A stretch of DNA of 64,000 bases from JBFMDN01 sp040753915 (lineage in GTDB: Bacteria; Desulfobacterota; Desulfomonilia; Desulfomonilales; Desulfomonilaceae): the NCBI GenBank assembly GCA_040753915.1, contig JBFMDN010000001.1, positions 62,001-126,000 on the forward strand, given 5' to 3'. This document shows positions 7,774 to 16,068 of the stretch, piece after piece. How positions within the stretch are numbered: the stretch's first letter is position 1; each line of letters starts with the position of its first letter. The translations under genes and the position numbers were made by a program. The notes beneath the pieces were generated by a model. That model was given only the letters and a program-made list of their open reading frames with translations. It ran no database searches and had not been told where the DNA came from.

Positions 7774-9069
7774 GTGGGACATCGTGCTGAAGAGTCGCGT
7801 GCTGCCGCCGGCGGATTTTTCCGGCGCCGTCTCAGAGGTCTGTGGGTTCTGCTCCTCATTATGGGACCCGGGATCATCACCTCGAGTGCGGACAACGACG
7901 CGGGCGGGATCGCAACGTATTCTCTGGCCGGAGCTGAATACGGTCTGTCCATGATCTGGCTCATGCTGCCGACCGCACTGCTGCTCATCATTATTCAGGA
8001 GATGTGTGCACGGATGGCCGTGGTTTCCGGAAAGGGGCTGTCGGACCTCATACGAGAGCGGTTCGGCGTCAAGTATACTTTCTACACCATGGTTGTCCTC
8101 GTCATCGCCAATCTCGGGACAACGCTCGCTGAATTCGCGGGCATTGCGGCGGCGCTGGAGCTCTTCAAAATCTCCCGCTACCTATCAGTTCCCTTCAGCA
8201 TTCTCTTCTTGATGTGGCTCGTGGTAAAGGGAACCTACGGATCGGTAGAGAAGGTCTTCCTGGCAGCCTGTTTTCTCTTCGTCTCGTATGTGGTCACGGG
8301 ATTTCTCGTCAGCCCTGACTGGACCGAGGTGTTTCATGCTCTCGTCTCTCCAACGATCCGAACTGATCCTCCCTACCTCGTCATGATGGTGGGTCTCGTC
8401 GGGACCACGGTGTCCCCGTGGATGTTGTTCTATCTCCAAGCATCCATCGTGGACAAGGGCACGGGAATGAAAAAGGATCTGACGGTGTCGCGGATCGATG
8501 TAATTTTCGGATCGGTCGTCGTATGCGTAGTGGCGACTTTCATCATGCTTACATGCGCGTTCACCTTGCACAAGGCCGGCATACAGATCACCGAAGCCAG
8601 TGAAGCAGCCCTTGCGCTGGCTCCGCTGGCCGGGGATTATTCCAAGTGGCTGTTCGCGTTCGGATTATTCAATGCTTCAATGTTCGCTGCATCCATTCTG
8701 CCCCTTTCCACGGCTTACACGGTATGTGAGGCTTTCGGGTGGGAGTCGAGCCTCGACAAGAAATTCTCTGAAGCGCCCCAGTTTTACGGCCTGTATTGCT
8801 TTACTATTTTCTTGTCTGGTCTGATTATTCTGATACCCGGTCTTCCGCTCGTTAAAATCATGTACGTCTCGCAGGTTCTTCAGGGGCTCGTCCTTCCCGC
8901 GGTACTTGTCTTCATGGTCCTCCTTGTGAACGATCGATCCCTGATGGGTGACCATGCCGGCGGCCTCGTGCTCAACATTGTGTCGTGGGGATCGGTGGCG
9001 GCATTGATCCTTCTCAACGTGGCCGCAGTGTTCTTCTCCGCCCTGGAATTGATGCCGTGGCGGCTCTGA
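7774..9069 (+). CDS. NRAMP-family divalent metal transporter, non-canonical
   Basis: 431 residues with about 11 hydrophobic segments. The family pattern is clear (GPGIITSSADNDAGG in helix 1, GTTVSPWMLFYLQAS in helix 6). The metal-binding DPGN motif of classical Mn/Fe NRAMPs is replaced by a DNDAGG sequence, and the helix-6 methionine and MPH motif by TVSPW. Loss of the methionine is known from the NRMT branch, some of whose members carry Mg2+. Together with the MgtE-type sensor gene upstream, Mg2+ or another hard cation is a reasonable substrate guess. The GTG start has an AGGGAGGA site 5 bases before it. It acts in the inner membrane. Confidence 0.85.
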   Translation: MGHRAEESRAAAGGFFRRRLRGLWVLLLIMGPGIITSSADNDAGGIATYSLAGAEYGLSMIWLMLPTALLLIIIQEMCARMAVVSGKGLSDLIRERFGVKYTFYTMVVLVIANLGTTLAEFAGIAAALELFKISRYLSVPFSILFLMWLVVKGTYGSVEKVFLAACFLFVSYVVTGFLVSPDWTEVFHALVSPTIRTDPPYLVMMVGLVGTTVSPWMLFYLQASIVDKGTGMKKDLTVSRIDVIFGSVVVCVVATFIMLTCAFTLHKAGIQITEASEAALALAPLAGDYSKWLFAFGLFNASMFAASILPLSTAYTVCEAFGWESSLDKKFSEAPQFYGLYCFTIFLSGLIILIPGLPLVKIMYVSQVLQGLVLPAVLVFMVLLVNDRSLMGDHAGGLVLNIVSWGSVAALILLNVAAVFFSALELMPWRL

Positions 9070-9107
9070 GGCAGGATGTCAATTTTCCCCCTTTGGAGAG
9101 TCGCGTG

Positions 9108-10271
9108 ATGGAACGGGTCGAATCTTCTCTTTTCGACGCACCCATTGATCGATACGGCACAGCCAGTGAAAAGTGGGAAAGGTACGGTGGACGAAACGTC
9201 ATACCTCTTTGGCTTGCTGACATGGATTTCAAATCACCGAGCCCGGTATTAGCCGCCTTGCACAGGCGTGTGGATCACGGGGTCTTCGGGTACACTCGAG
9301 CGCCAAGTGAGCTCGTTGACGTGCTACAGGAATCCCTCTTGCGCTCCTACGGATGGGCGATAGAGCCGGAGTGGATCGTCTGGCTACCTGGGCTTGTGAC
9401 CGGCCTGAATGTGGCGTGCCGCGCCGTGGGGGCAGATGGCGACCTCGTGGCCACCAGTGTTCCCGTATATCCTCCTTTTCTTTCGGCGCCCCGCTACTCC
9501 AGGAAACAGATCGTCACCGTTCCCATGATTCAGGATTCGGGGCGGTGGAGATTCGACATGGACGGGTTGAACAGCTCGCTCCCCCCTCGTACCAGCCTGT
9601 TCTTGCTGTGCAGTCCCCACAATCCTTGCGGCCGCGTGTTCACGCGTGAAGAGCTGCTTGATCTGGCCGAGCTTTGTGAGCGCAAGGGAGCGGTCATTTG
9701 CTCAGACGAAATCCATTGCGACCTCGTGCTGGATCAGACCGCGCGACATATTCCCACCGCGACCCTAGCGCCCGAAATTGCATCCCGTACGATAACGCTC
9801 ATGGCGCCCAGCAAGACGTACAACCTGCCCGGCCTGGGGATCGGCTTCGCAATCATCTCCGATCGGGAGCTCCGAGCCCGGTTCAAGAGGGCCATGGCCG
9901 GCATCGTTCCCGGCGTAAACGCCCTAGCTTTCACTGCTGCTCTTGCAGCATACCGTGACGGGGCCGAATGGCTCGAAGCACTACTGTCTTACCTGAGAAG
10001 AAATAGGGACTTCGTGCAAGAAGTCGTAGGAAAGATCCCTGGATTATCCATGAGCCACGTGGAAGCCACATACCTTGCCTGGCTGGATGCGCGCTCAATG
10101 GGGTTGGCCGATCCGGCCCAGTTCTTTGAGAGAGCCGGGGTGGGCCTAGGCTCGGGGGATCTGTTCGGAATGCCCGGGTTTGTCAGACTCAGCTTCGGGT
10201 CACCACGGAGTCTCGTGGAAGAAGCCCTGGCCAGGATGCGGACGGCAGCCGAAGCATGGACCTCCCGGTGA
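9108..10271 (+). CDS. MalY/PatB-type PLP enzyme (cystathionine beta-lyase-like)
   Basis: A 387-residue fold-type I PLP enzyme. Signatures are LWLADMDFKSP at the start, CSPHNPCGRVF, SDEIHCDLVLD, and SKTYNLPGLGIGF with the PLP-binding lysine. The SDEIH and SKTYNLPGL motifs are typical of MalY/PatB proteins, which cleave cystathionine or cysteine with release of homocysteine or sulfide. A general aminotransferase role cannot be excluded. The ATG at 9108 is preferred over an upstream in-frame start that would overlap the transporter gene, because GGAGAG lies 6 bases before it. The gene is 38 bases downstream of the NRAMP gene and may be in its operon. Confidence 0.88.
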   Translation: MERVESSLFDAPIDRYGTASEKWERYGGRNVIPLWLADMDFKSPSPVLAALHRRVDHGVFGYTRAPSELVDVLQESLLRSYGWAIEPEWIVWLPGLVTGLNVACRAVGADGDLVATSVPVYPPFLSAPRYSRKQIVTVPMIQDSGRWRFDMDGLNSSLPPRTSLFLLCSPHNPCGRVFTREELLDLAELCERKGAVICSDEIHCDLVLDQTARHIPTATLAPEIASRTITLMAPSKTYNLPGLGIGFAIISDRELRARFKRAMAGIVPGVNALAFTAALAAYRDGAEWLEALLSYLRRNRDFVQEVVGKIPGLSMSHVEATYLAWLDARSMGLADPAQFFERAGVGLGSGDLFGMPGFVRLSFGSPRSLVEEALARMRTAAEAWTSR

Positions 10272-10280
10272 CATGGTGAG

Positions 10281-11639
10281 TCATTGTTGGGCCAAAAGCG
10301 ACGTGACCAGGGATGAAATCGCTGCTCCAATGCGTTCGCGAGAGACATTCGAGACGTCCTGCGTTGTGCTCGGTTCTCCTGAAGGGCCGCCACTAAGCAC
10401 CGCCGTGAGGTGGTAGCCCTCACCCGTTCTCTCCACCACGATCCTTACCACAAGGTCGGCGGAAGTCTGCGCTCCCGGAGCGACTACTATTCCACGCATG
10501 TCCGCAGACGCTGGAGCCGATTCCTTTCGTTCTTTCGACGCAATCGTGGGCATGAGAAACGTATACCTTTTTCTCAAGGCCTCTGGCGCCTCGAACCGGA
10601 TCCACGGCACGGGATTCCCTTTCGGATCGGTAATCCTCACTTCCACCCGTGCCCTGCCCTCTTCTCTCTCTCGACCTGCATGAGGGACATCTCGAAATTT
10701 GGCGCGCTCGCGAACGGGAGCGATCTCACCGGCCCCCTCTGGCAACTCCTGAGGTGCGACCTGCCGAGCTACACTCAACGAAGGCTCCGTCGGGGAGTCG
10801 TCGAGAGGCATCTCGGGTGATGGAGCAGGCTCGCCGGCCGGTTTTCGGACACCGCGGATTTCATCACTCTCTGACAAGGGATGCTCGCCATACAACAGGG
10901 GGGCCGCGGGGCCAATGCCGCGCTTTAATTTCGGTTCGCGCTGAATCGGTGTACGCGCTGCTGCCTGCTGAGAAGGCTCCTGGTCCTGACGGGAATCCTT
11001 GTCCTCAGATTTCACTGCGCTCGATTCTTCCCGAAGGGTCCCCTCCCCTGGCATCGAGACGGTTGAGTCCTTCAGTGAAACCTTCATCAGGGACCCCGTC
11101 TCAAATGATCTCCAGACAGGAACAGCAAAAACTGCCACGACCACAAGCGCTGCCACTGTGCTCAATGCCAGGGCAGGCACCCTGAACGGCACGCGCACGA
11201 GCTCGGCGATGAGCTCGCTGAAGCTTCGGCGTCCGGCCCCCTTCGCGTACAAGCGATCAAGACGACGAGTAAGAGCGTCGGGAATGCGGACCGTATGTGT
11301 TATCTGATGCGCATCCGACGCGGTCCAGTCGGCAATCGCTCGCGCTGCCTTCCCACATTCATCACAAGATCTTAGGTGGGCCTCGATGGCAGGTTCGGGA
11401 CTGACCCCTTCGGAGGCAAATCGAAAGAGGTCCGCTTCGTCCGGATGGAAGACTTCCGGATGCCTCTTGAGAACAAGGTCCGCCTGACGGAGGATCTCAA
11501 TCTCCGAAGAGCAAACAGGGCACTCGCCGATGTGGCGCTCCAACTCTAGTCGGGTTCCATCGTCCAGATCCCCTTCCAAATAAGCCAGGAGCTGTCCGGC
11601 ATCCCTGCCCTGCGGACATGTATCGTCTCTTTCGGTCAC
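10281..11639 (-). CDS. Membrane-bound anti-sigma factor with two zinc-finger motifs
   Basis: 452 residues. The cytoplasmic N-terminus carries two H-x3-C-x2-C anti-sigma zinc motifs (HIGECPVC near residue 36 and HLRSCDEC near residue 87). A single membrane helix follows (about 153-173). The rest is a long Pro/Glu/Ser-rich segment and a conserved-looking terminal domain (about 335-450) that would sit in the periplasm. Proteins of this plan hold an ECF sigma factor at the membrane until a signal triggers release. The GTG start overlaps the stop of the sigma gene (GTGA), giving translational coupling. The signal is not known. The double finger and the long exported part are less common than a single finger with a short tail. 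Confidence 0.82.
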   Translation of the reverse strand: MTERDDTCPQGRDAGQLLAYLEGDLDDGTRLELERHIGECPVCSSEIEILRQADLVLKRHPEVFHPDEADLFRFASEGVSPEPAIEAHLRSCDECGKAARAIADWTASDAHQITHTVRIPDALTRRLDRLYAKGAGRRSFSELIAELVRVPFRVPALALSTVAALVVVAVFAVPVWRSFETGSLMKVSLKDSTVSMPGEGTLREESSAVKSEDKDSRQDQEPSQQAAARTPIQREPKLKRGIGPAAPLLYGEHPLSESDEIRGVRKPAGEPAPSPEMPLDDSPTEPSLSVARQVAPQELPEGAGEIAPVRERAKFRDVPHAGREREEGRARVEVRITDPKGNPVPWIRFEAPEALRKRYTFLMPTIASKERKESAPASADMRGIVVAPGAQTSADLVVRIVVERTGEGYHLTAVLSGGPSGEPSTTQDVSNVSRERIGAAISSLVTSLLAQQ

Positions 11640-12256
11640 GGGACATTCACCCCATCCGATGTCAGATCCCTAAAGCTACGGCCCAGGGACGCGAGGCACC
11701 GCTGCACTTTGACACGAAGGGTTCCCTCTCTCTCCCCGAGGATCTCAGCCATCTCCTTGTACGGGAGCCCGCGGTCGTACCGCAATGCAAGCAACTCGCG
11801 GCAGGCTTCAGAGATCGCCCCAAGAGCTTTCCGCAGCAGCCTCGCCTCCTGCAGGTCGCCCAATAACGATTCTTGATCTTTGTCTCGTCCGACCACCGAG
11901 ACGTATCCCCCTTCTGCGAAATTGCGAACATCCAGGGAAATGGTCGAGCCGGTCCCCCCTCGCCTTTTCGATGCAGTGAATCTCCTGTACGTGCTGACGC
12001 GCACGCGCCGAGCAATCTCTACTATGTATGCTTCCAGCGGTCGGTTCGGGTCGTAGCGCTGCAGAGCCTTGAATAAATTGAAGAACACTTCCTGAACTGC
12101 GTCCTCGTGATCACCGTGTCCCGAAGGGTCGTATTGAGACACAACCCTGGCAACTAACCCATGGTATCGAGAATACAATTCCTCCCATGCGCGCCGCTCC
12201 CCTCGATTGCAACGAGCCACCAACAGTGCGATCTTCTGCTTCTCCTCTTCCTGCAA
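11636..12256 (-). CDS. ECF-type RNA polymerase sigma factor
   Basis: 206 residues with sigma region 2 (about 10-80: RRAWEELYSRYHGLVARVV, then DAVQEVFFNLFKAL) and region 4 (about 140-195: LLALRYDRGLPYKEMAEILG). It directs RNA polymerase to promoters of one regulon. The TTG start at 12256 is supported by GGAGG five bases upstream; longer reading would run into a repeat element. It is translationally coupled to the anti-sigma gene downstream. ECF factors usually control their own operon, but the promoter was not identified with confidence; the region just upstream is occupied by a MITE-like repeat copy. Confidence 0.88.
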   Translation of the reverse strand: MQEEEKQKIALLVARCNRGERRAWEELYSRYHGLVARVVSQYDPSGHGDHEDAVQEVFFNLFKALQRYDPNRPLEAYIVEIARRVRVSTYRRFTASKRRGGTGSTISLDVRNFAEGGYVSVVGRDKDQESLLGDLQEARLLRKALGAISEACRELLALRYDRGLPYKEMAEILGEREGTLRVKVQRCLASLGRSFRDLTSDGVNVP

Positions 12257-12364
12257 GGAACCTCCGTTCCATCCGGGGACTCCATGTACGGTATTGTAGG
12301 ACGTAATTCCCGGTCTTTCAAACGAAACCGGCCTTCGGCTCCTGTGGGTGCGGGAACACAAGCA

Positions 12365-12579
12365 GAATCTGTCTCGGAATCGCGGCAAATGTTAAGATCG
12401 TGGCACGCTTCTTTTCTTGCACCTTCACCCTAGCCGTCTTCCGCAGGGAGAGGAGACTTGCAACCGCCCGGAATGACAAAGCCCTCTCTGTGGGAGAGGG
12501 TGGGGTGAGGGCTCCATGGGCAGTATCCTCCCGCACCGTACCACTCTTTCTGCTGTTTCCCGAGTCTTGAGGCACTTTC
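12365..12579 (+). repeat. MITE-like repeat, copy 1 (diverged)
   Basis: About 215 bp that aligns at both ends with two other copies (24283-24480 and 50833-51030). The left end reads GAATCTGTCTC and continues into a matching GATCGTGGCAC. The right end reads CCCGAGTCTTGAGGCACTTTC. Internally it keeps the CCCTCTC / GAGAGGG hairpin (12482-12500). It starts about 110 bp upstream of the sigma-factor start and carries no protein. It is the most diverged of the three copies. Confidence 0.65.
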
Positions 12580-12731
12580 AATACCCCCACCCTACTCTTC
12601 GCAAACGAAGAGGATGCGTTACATTTATATGTGGTTTCGCGAGGGGGACGAGGCTCGAGTCGTGGCACAGGATATGCAGCAATTATTATTAATAGCCTCA
12701 ATATGTTATAATTATTTCTTAAAGTATTTTC

Positions 12732-12760
12732 TTGACTTTTCTCAAGGCTTCTCCTATATT
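12732..12760 (+). promoter_or_regulatory. Strong sigma70-type promoter with AT-rich upstream region
   Basis: TTGACT (12732-12737), a 17-bp spacer and TATATT (12755-12760). The 55 bases before it (12680-12735) are very AT-rich in an otherwise GC-rich sequence, like an UP element of stable-RNA promoters. No protein gene follows in the next 400 bases; the predicted transcript begins near 12767 and is highly structured. Confidence 0.5.
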
Positions 12761-12766
12761 CCTCAA

Positions 12767-12947
12767 CCGTAAAGAGGCACTTCGGCGGTAGCCGAAAGTG
12801 CTGGTTTTGACCTCTGCCCTGGATGGACACCCTCCCTCCCCCATAACCCCCCCATCCAGGGATTTGAGGTCCTTTGAATCATCGGGCTTCATCATTGGGC
12901 CCATCATATTCCCTATCCCAAGGCAGCGACCGCGAAACGGTCGCTGC
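12767..12947 (+). ncRNA. Candidate structured small RNA with C-rich loop
   Basis: Predicted from the promoter just upstream and from folding by eye. Stem 1 (12777-12801) is GCACTTCGGC, loop GGTA, and its complement with one bulge. Stem 2 (12809-12871) pairs GACCTC with GAGGTC and CCCTGGATGG with CCATCCAGGG around a 25-base loop made almost only of C with few other bases. Stem 3 (12923-12947) is a perfect 10-bp hairpin with loop CGAAA, possibly the 3' end although no U-run follows. The C-rich loop could pair with purine-rich ribosome sites (inference). No known RNA family was recognised. Length would be about 180 nt. Confidence 0.4.
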
Positions 12948-13183
12948 TGTCGCGTATAAGGTGACTTTACGTCGTACTGGAATTATCGCTCGCTCCCGGT
13001 CTTCCATTGCCTCCACTTCCGCTGGCTTGGGTTCGCTCTCTCTTTGCTTCCACGATCTCGATCGCCGAGGGTTCGACCTTTAGGCTTGTTCGTATTCTCG
13101 CGGGCATGATAGAGTGCGAGAGGTAAGAGGCTTGCGGGACAGAGGCCCCATGTCGGTCAGCCACCCGCGTGGAGAGGCATGAA

Positions 13184-13276
13184 ATGTTGCTAGACAGTAT
13201 TTCCTGGATTACCAAAGCCTTGTTCGTGATCGGGTGCATAATCTTCTTGCGATGGATAGCCCAGATCTACTCATAG
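13184..13276 (+). CDS. Candidate 30-residue single-span membrane peptide
   Basis: A short reading frame coding a peptide that begins MLLDSISWITKALFVIGC, continues with a hydrophobic IIFLRWIAQ stretch and ends IYS. A GGAGAGG ribosome site lies 6-7 bases before the ATG, and nearly the whole peptide could form one membrane helix. Size and layout recall small membrane subunits or type I toxin peptides, but no family is recognised and chance cannot be excluded. It stands alone between the RNA candidate and the L,D-transpeptidase gene. The flanks 12948-13183 and 13277-13470 show nothing else. Confidence 0.3.
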   Translation: MLLDSISWITKALFVIGCIIFLRWIAQIYS

Positions 13277-13470
13277 AGGTCCCTGTGGTGGCGGTTTCCT
13301 GGTGAGAGATTCTCCCCCCCGCTCTGTCTCCGCAAGAGGCCTTCCTGTATAACAAGTGGTCTGCCAGTGATTTCGGCCCGTTCACGGGAGTAGCAATGGG
13401 ATGCGACAGAGTTCAACCGTGAGGGATGCCACGTGAATTCAATAGGTGGCGGCATGGGTCTCATGCCATT

Positions 13471-14388
13471 TCATGGCGCTAGTATTCCTATCAGGTATTC
13501 GAGACCGCTCTGAACTTTCTTCAGGCCCTCGTGTACGGCAGCCTGCACAGAAGACGCTTCGTCAATCCAGGGGTACTCTCCTCCAATGACAACCTCTATG
13601 GGCCGGTTAAACCAGTGATAGCAGCCCCTGTCATCTCTTCTCAGGGGCCCTACTCCGACGAGACGGATTAGGAGTGTCTTGAGCTTGCACGGGTCTGGCA
13701 CACGGATGCACCCTGCAGAAGCAGGCCCGTACGTAATCTGTGGTACAGAGCTAGGATATGCTCGCGCGTCGTAGCCGTGCAGACCGAGATCCCGATAGCG
13801 ACGGCAGCGTCCCACTTCGTCGCAGAGAAGCACCGGAGCGAAAAATGCCTTGTACAGACCTGGGATTTCCCCGAAGGTCTTGTCAAAGTACATCACGTCC
13901 GGGTAGCAGTACAGGTGGTTGATAACGAATCTTCCTTCAGGAGTTGGCGTGCGTGGGCCGCCCAGTGCCACTGGAGTTTCATACACACACTCCACGGACC
14001 CATCTTTTCCGATCACCTCCACGGCCAATTGGAAATGTGAAGAGTTGATCACGATACGTACGGATTGGAGATGACTTTCCCGGATTTCTCTGCAATCAAG
14101 GGCGAATTCGCGCCAATTTCTATAGAGGGGCGGAAGACAGGGGTCATCAGGAGGGGGGTCAGGATCTATCCACAGATCCGCGATCTCGGGACTGGCTTCG
14201 GCTCCGGCCGATTGTTGAACCGAGGCAACGGAGGAGGTGGAGTCTGGCGACGTCTGATCGGAAGGAGCTGCAACTGGGGGAGCCACGACTTCGGGTGGCT
14301 CTGCACGGAGGGAACCGGCGTGAAACAGCACAATTCCAGCGAGTAACAAAACGGTTGCTAGGATGGCATGTGGCGGGTTCTCGGACAA
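13471..14388 (-). CDS. L,D-transpeptidase (YkuD domain) protein
   Basis: 305 residues with an N-terminal signal segment (hydrophobic core ILATVLLLAGIVLF) and a Pro/Ser-rich linker to about residue 75. The YkuD catalytic region has LGLHGYD (His about 204) and SAGCIRVPDP (Cys about 227), the catalytic His and Cys of the family. These periplasmic enzymes make 3-3 peptidoglycan cross-links or anchor proteins to the wall. A TTGACT element on the minus strand (14452-14457) with a weak TACATA 18 bases on could be its promoter. The gene lies about 90 bases downstream of thpR on the same strand. Confidence 0.88.
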   Translation of the reverse strand: MSENPPHAILATVLLLAGIVLFHAGSLRAEPPEVVAPPVAAPSDQTSPDSTSSVASVQQSAGAEASPEIADLWIDPDPPPDDPCLPPLYRNWREFALDCREIRESHLQSVRIVINSSHFQLAVEVIGKDGSVECVYETPVALGGPRTPTPEGRFVINHLYCYPDVMYFDKTFGEIPGLYKAFFAPVLLCDEVGRCRRYRDLGLHGYDARAYPSSVPQITYGPASAGCIRVPDPCKLKTLLIRLVGVGPLRRDDRGCYHWFNRPIEVVIGGEYPWIDEASSVQAAVHEGLKKVQSGLEYLIGILAP

Positions 14389-14477
14389 AATAGCTGTTCC
14401 GTCTCCGGGTCAATCCTGTCGAGTGGCTATGTACTGAAAGAGAGCATGAAAAGTCAAGGGTCCCGCGGCCTGACGGC

Positions 14478-15071
14478 TCAGCGGTCAGAAAACGGGAAAT
14501 GGCGCAGCGCATGATATTCAGCCCCTGTCGGCTTCAGAATACTCTGAAACAGAACCGCACGCCGGGCCACGAAAGATGGTCCCGTGAGATCAAGCTTCTG
14601 CCTGATTGTGTCCACGAGCTCTCCTATTCCTTTGCCCGACCGGACTCGACCAAGCGTAAGGTGTGGGCTGAAAGGACGCTTTTCTCGGGCAAAGCCACGG
14701 GGCTCCAGGACGGTCTCCACTCGTCCGGCCACGCGCGAGAGGCATGGATTCTCTTCATGAATACCCGCCCAGATTACCCGCGGTCTGGACAGGTTCGGAA
14801 ATGCCCCGAGCCCTCGAACAGTAAGCCTGAAGGGGGGTTGCTGAGCAAACACGGGAGTCAAATCCTGCTCGATGTCCGAGATCAAATCTTTCGCGATCTC
14901 TCCCAGGAACTTTAGGGTGATGTGTATTGCTTCCGGGCGAACCCACTTGACGTCCGCTCGCGTCCGGCGAAGGGAATCGCTGACCGATTCCAAGAAAGCT
15001 TTTCCATCTTCCGACAACTCTAGAGCCACGAATGCTCTGATCGTATCGTCTGAGCTCATTGTTTTACCCAC
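14478..15071 (-). CDS. thpR: RNA 2',3'-cyclic phosphodiesterase
   Basis: A 197-residue 2H-phosphoesterase. The two catalytic H-x-T-L motifs are visible as HITLKFLG (about residue 50) and HLTLGRVRS (about residue 136). The family (ThpR/LigT) opens 2',3'-cyclic phosphate ends of RNA to 2'-phosphates and can join tRNA halves in vitro. Two starts are possible: the GTG at 15071 with AGGAG seven bases before it, and an ATG at 15059 with GGAG eleven bases before it. The gene is in a minus-strand run with the M48 protease upstream. Confidence 0.92.
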   Translation of the reverse strand: MGKTMSSDDTIRAFVALELSEDGKAFLESVSDSLRRTRADVKWVRPEAIHITLKFLGEIAKDLISDIEQDLTPVFAQQPPFRLTVRGLGAFPNLSRPRVIWAGIHEENPCLSRVAGRVETVLEPRGFAREKRPFSPHLTLGRVRSGKGIGELVDTIRQKLDLTGPSFVARRAVLFQSILKPTGAEYHALRHFPFSDR

Positions 15072-15147
15072 TCCGAATCTCCTGGACGGATGAATGTCCG
15101 GCCGGGTGTGACCATGTAGCAGAATATCGCCTCCAACCTCTGACTTG

Positions 15148-16017
15148 TCAAAGCGGAGTGCCTTTGCCGTACTTGACCGGTGCTTGAGCGTATTGCGCGT
15201 TCGCCTGTGGCAATGTCTCCTTCAGTCTTCTCACGCGCTCGCCATCCGCAGGGTGGGTCGAAAGCCATTCCGGTAGAGGAGGCTTCTTGATCTGAGCCAT
15301 TCTCGTCCACAAATTGACCCCTTCCGAGGGATCGTATCCTGCCCGTGCCATGTACAATTGGCCAATCCGGTCTGCCTCAAGCTCATGAGTCCTACTGTAC
15401 GGCAGGATCACCCCCAGAGTGCCGCCCAAGCCGAGCGCGCCGAGGATAGCCCGAGACTTCGCGTCGAGCTTTCCGTCTTTCTCTTTGAGAATCTCGCTAC
15501 CCATGGCGATGGCTCCTCTCAAGGTTAGCTGCTGACTTAACCTCTCACCACCATGGCGCGCAACCGCATGGGCAATTTCATGGCTAATGACGGCGGCCAA
15601 TCCCGCTTCGTTTCGCGCGTACGGAAGAATGCCGGAAAACACCACGATCTTCCCGCCGGGCAAACAGACCGCGTTCGGCTCATCACTCTCTACGACTTTC
15701 ACATCCCACTGAAATTTGGGACTATCGAGGGCCTCGGCAGCCCCACTTACCCTTTCGGTAACCCGCTTCACGATTCCCCTGATACGATCGTCTTGGATTT
15801 CTCGTTCCCTGGCCATGATTTCATTGAACACCTTTAATCCAAGCGCGTTCATTTGGGTGTCGGACAGCATGTTGAATTGCCTGCGCCCCGTATGGGGAAC
15901 GGTGGCGCACGCTGTGAAAACGAGGAGGCATACCACCGCAAAGCCTAGAGACGAGCGGAACAGCGGTGTTCTGTGGAGCTTCTCAGAGCGTATAACTTGA
16001 TTAATCAAGTACTTCAT
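15148..16017 (-). CDS. M48-family metallopeptidase lipoprotein
   Basis: 289 residues. The signal sequence ends in a lipobox (FTAC, Cys 37), so the mature protein is probably a lipoprotein in the periplasm. The zinc site HEIAH is at 146-150, and the third ligand is in HELEADRIG about 60 residues on. The C-terminus ends WLSTHPADGERVRRL, a usual M48 feature. E. coli relatives (LoiP, BepA, YcaL) degrade or help fold outer-membrane proteins, which is the likely role here. No TPR tail is present, so it resembles LoiP/YcaL more than BepA. It is divergent from the zinc-ribbon gene. Confidence 0.92.
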   Translation of the reverse strand: MKYLINQVIRSEKLHRTPLFRSSLGFAVVCLLVFTACATVPHTGRRQFNMLSDTQMNALGLKVFNEIMAREREIQDDRIRGIVKRVTERVSGAAEALDSPKFQWDVKVVESDEPNAVCLPGGKIVVFSGILPYARNEAGLAAVISHEIAHAVARHGGERLSQQLTLRGAIAMGSEILKEKDGKLDAKSRAILGALGLGGTLGVILPYSRTHELEADRIGQLYMARAGYDPSEGVNLWTRMAQIKKPPLPEWLSTHPADGERVRRLKETLPQANAQYAQAPVKYGKGTPL

Positions 16018-16068
16018 GGTAATCTATGGTTAGCTGCTTGAGATCCAACAGCATCCCGGAGGTGTACA

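Noticed and set aside
12719..12907. A 62-codon minus-strand frame opposite the RNA candidate (starts MMGPMMKPDD).
   Set aside because: Composition follows the palindromes and G-runs; no family and no convincing ribosome site. The plus-strand RNA explains the structure better.
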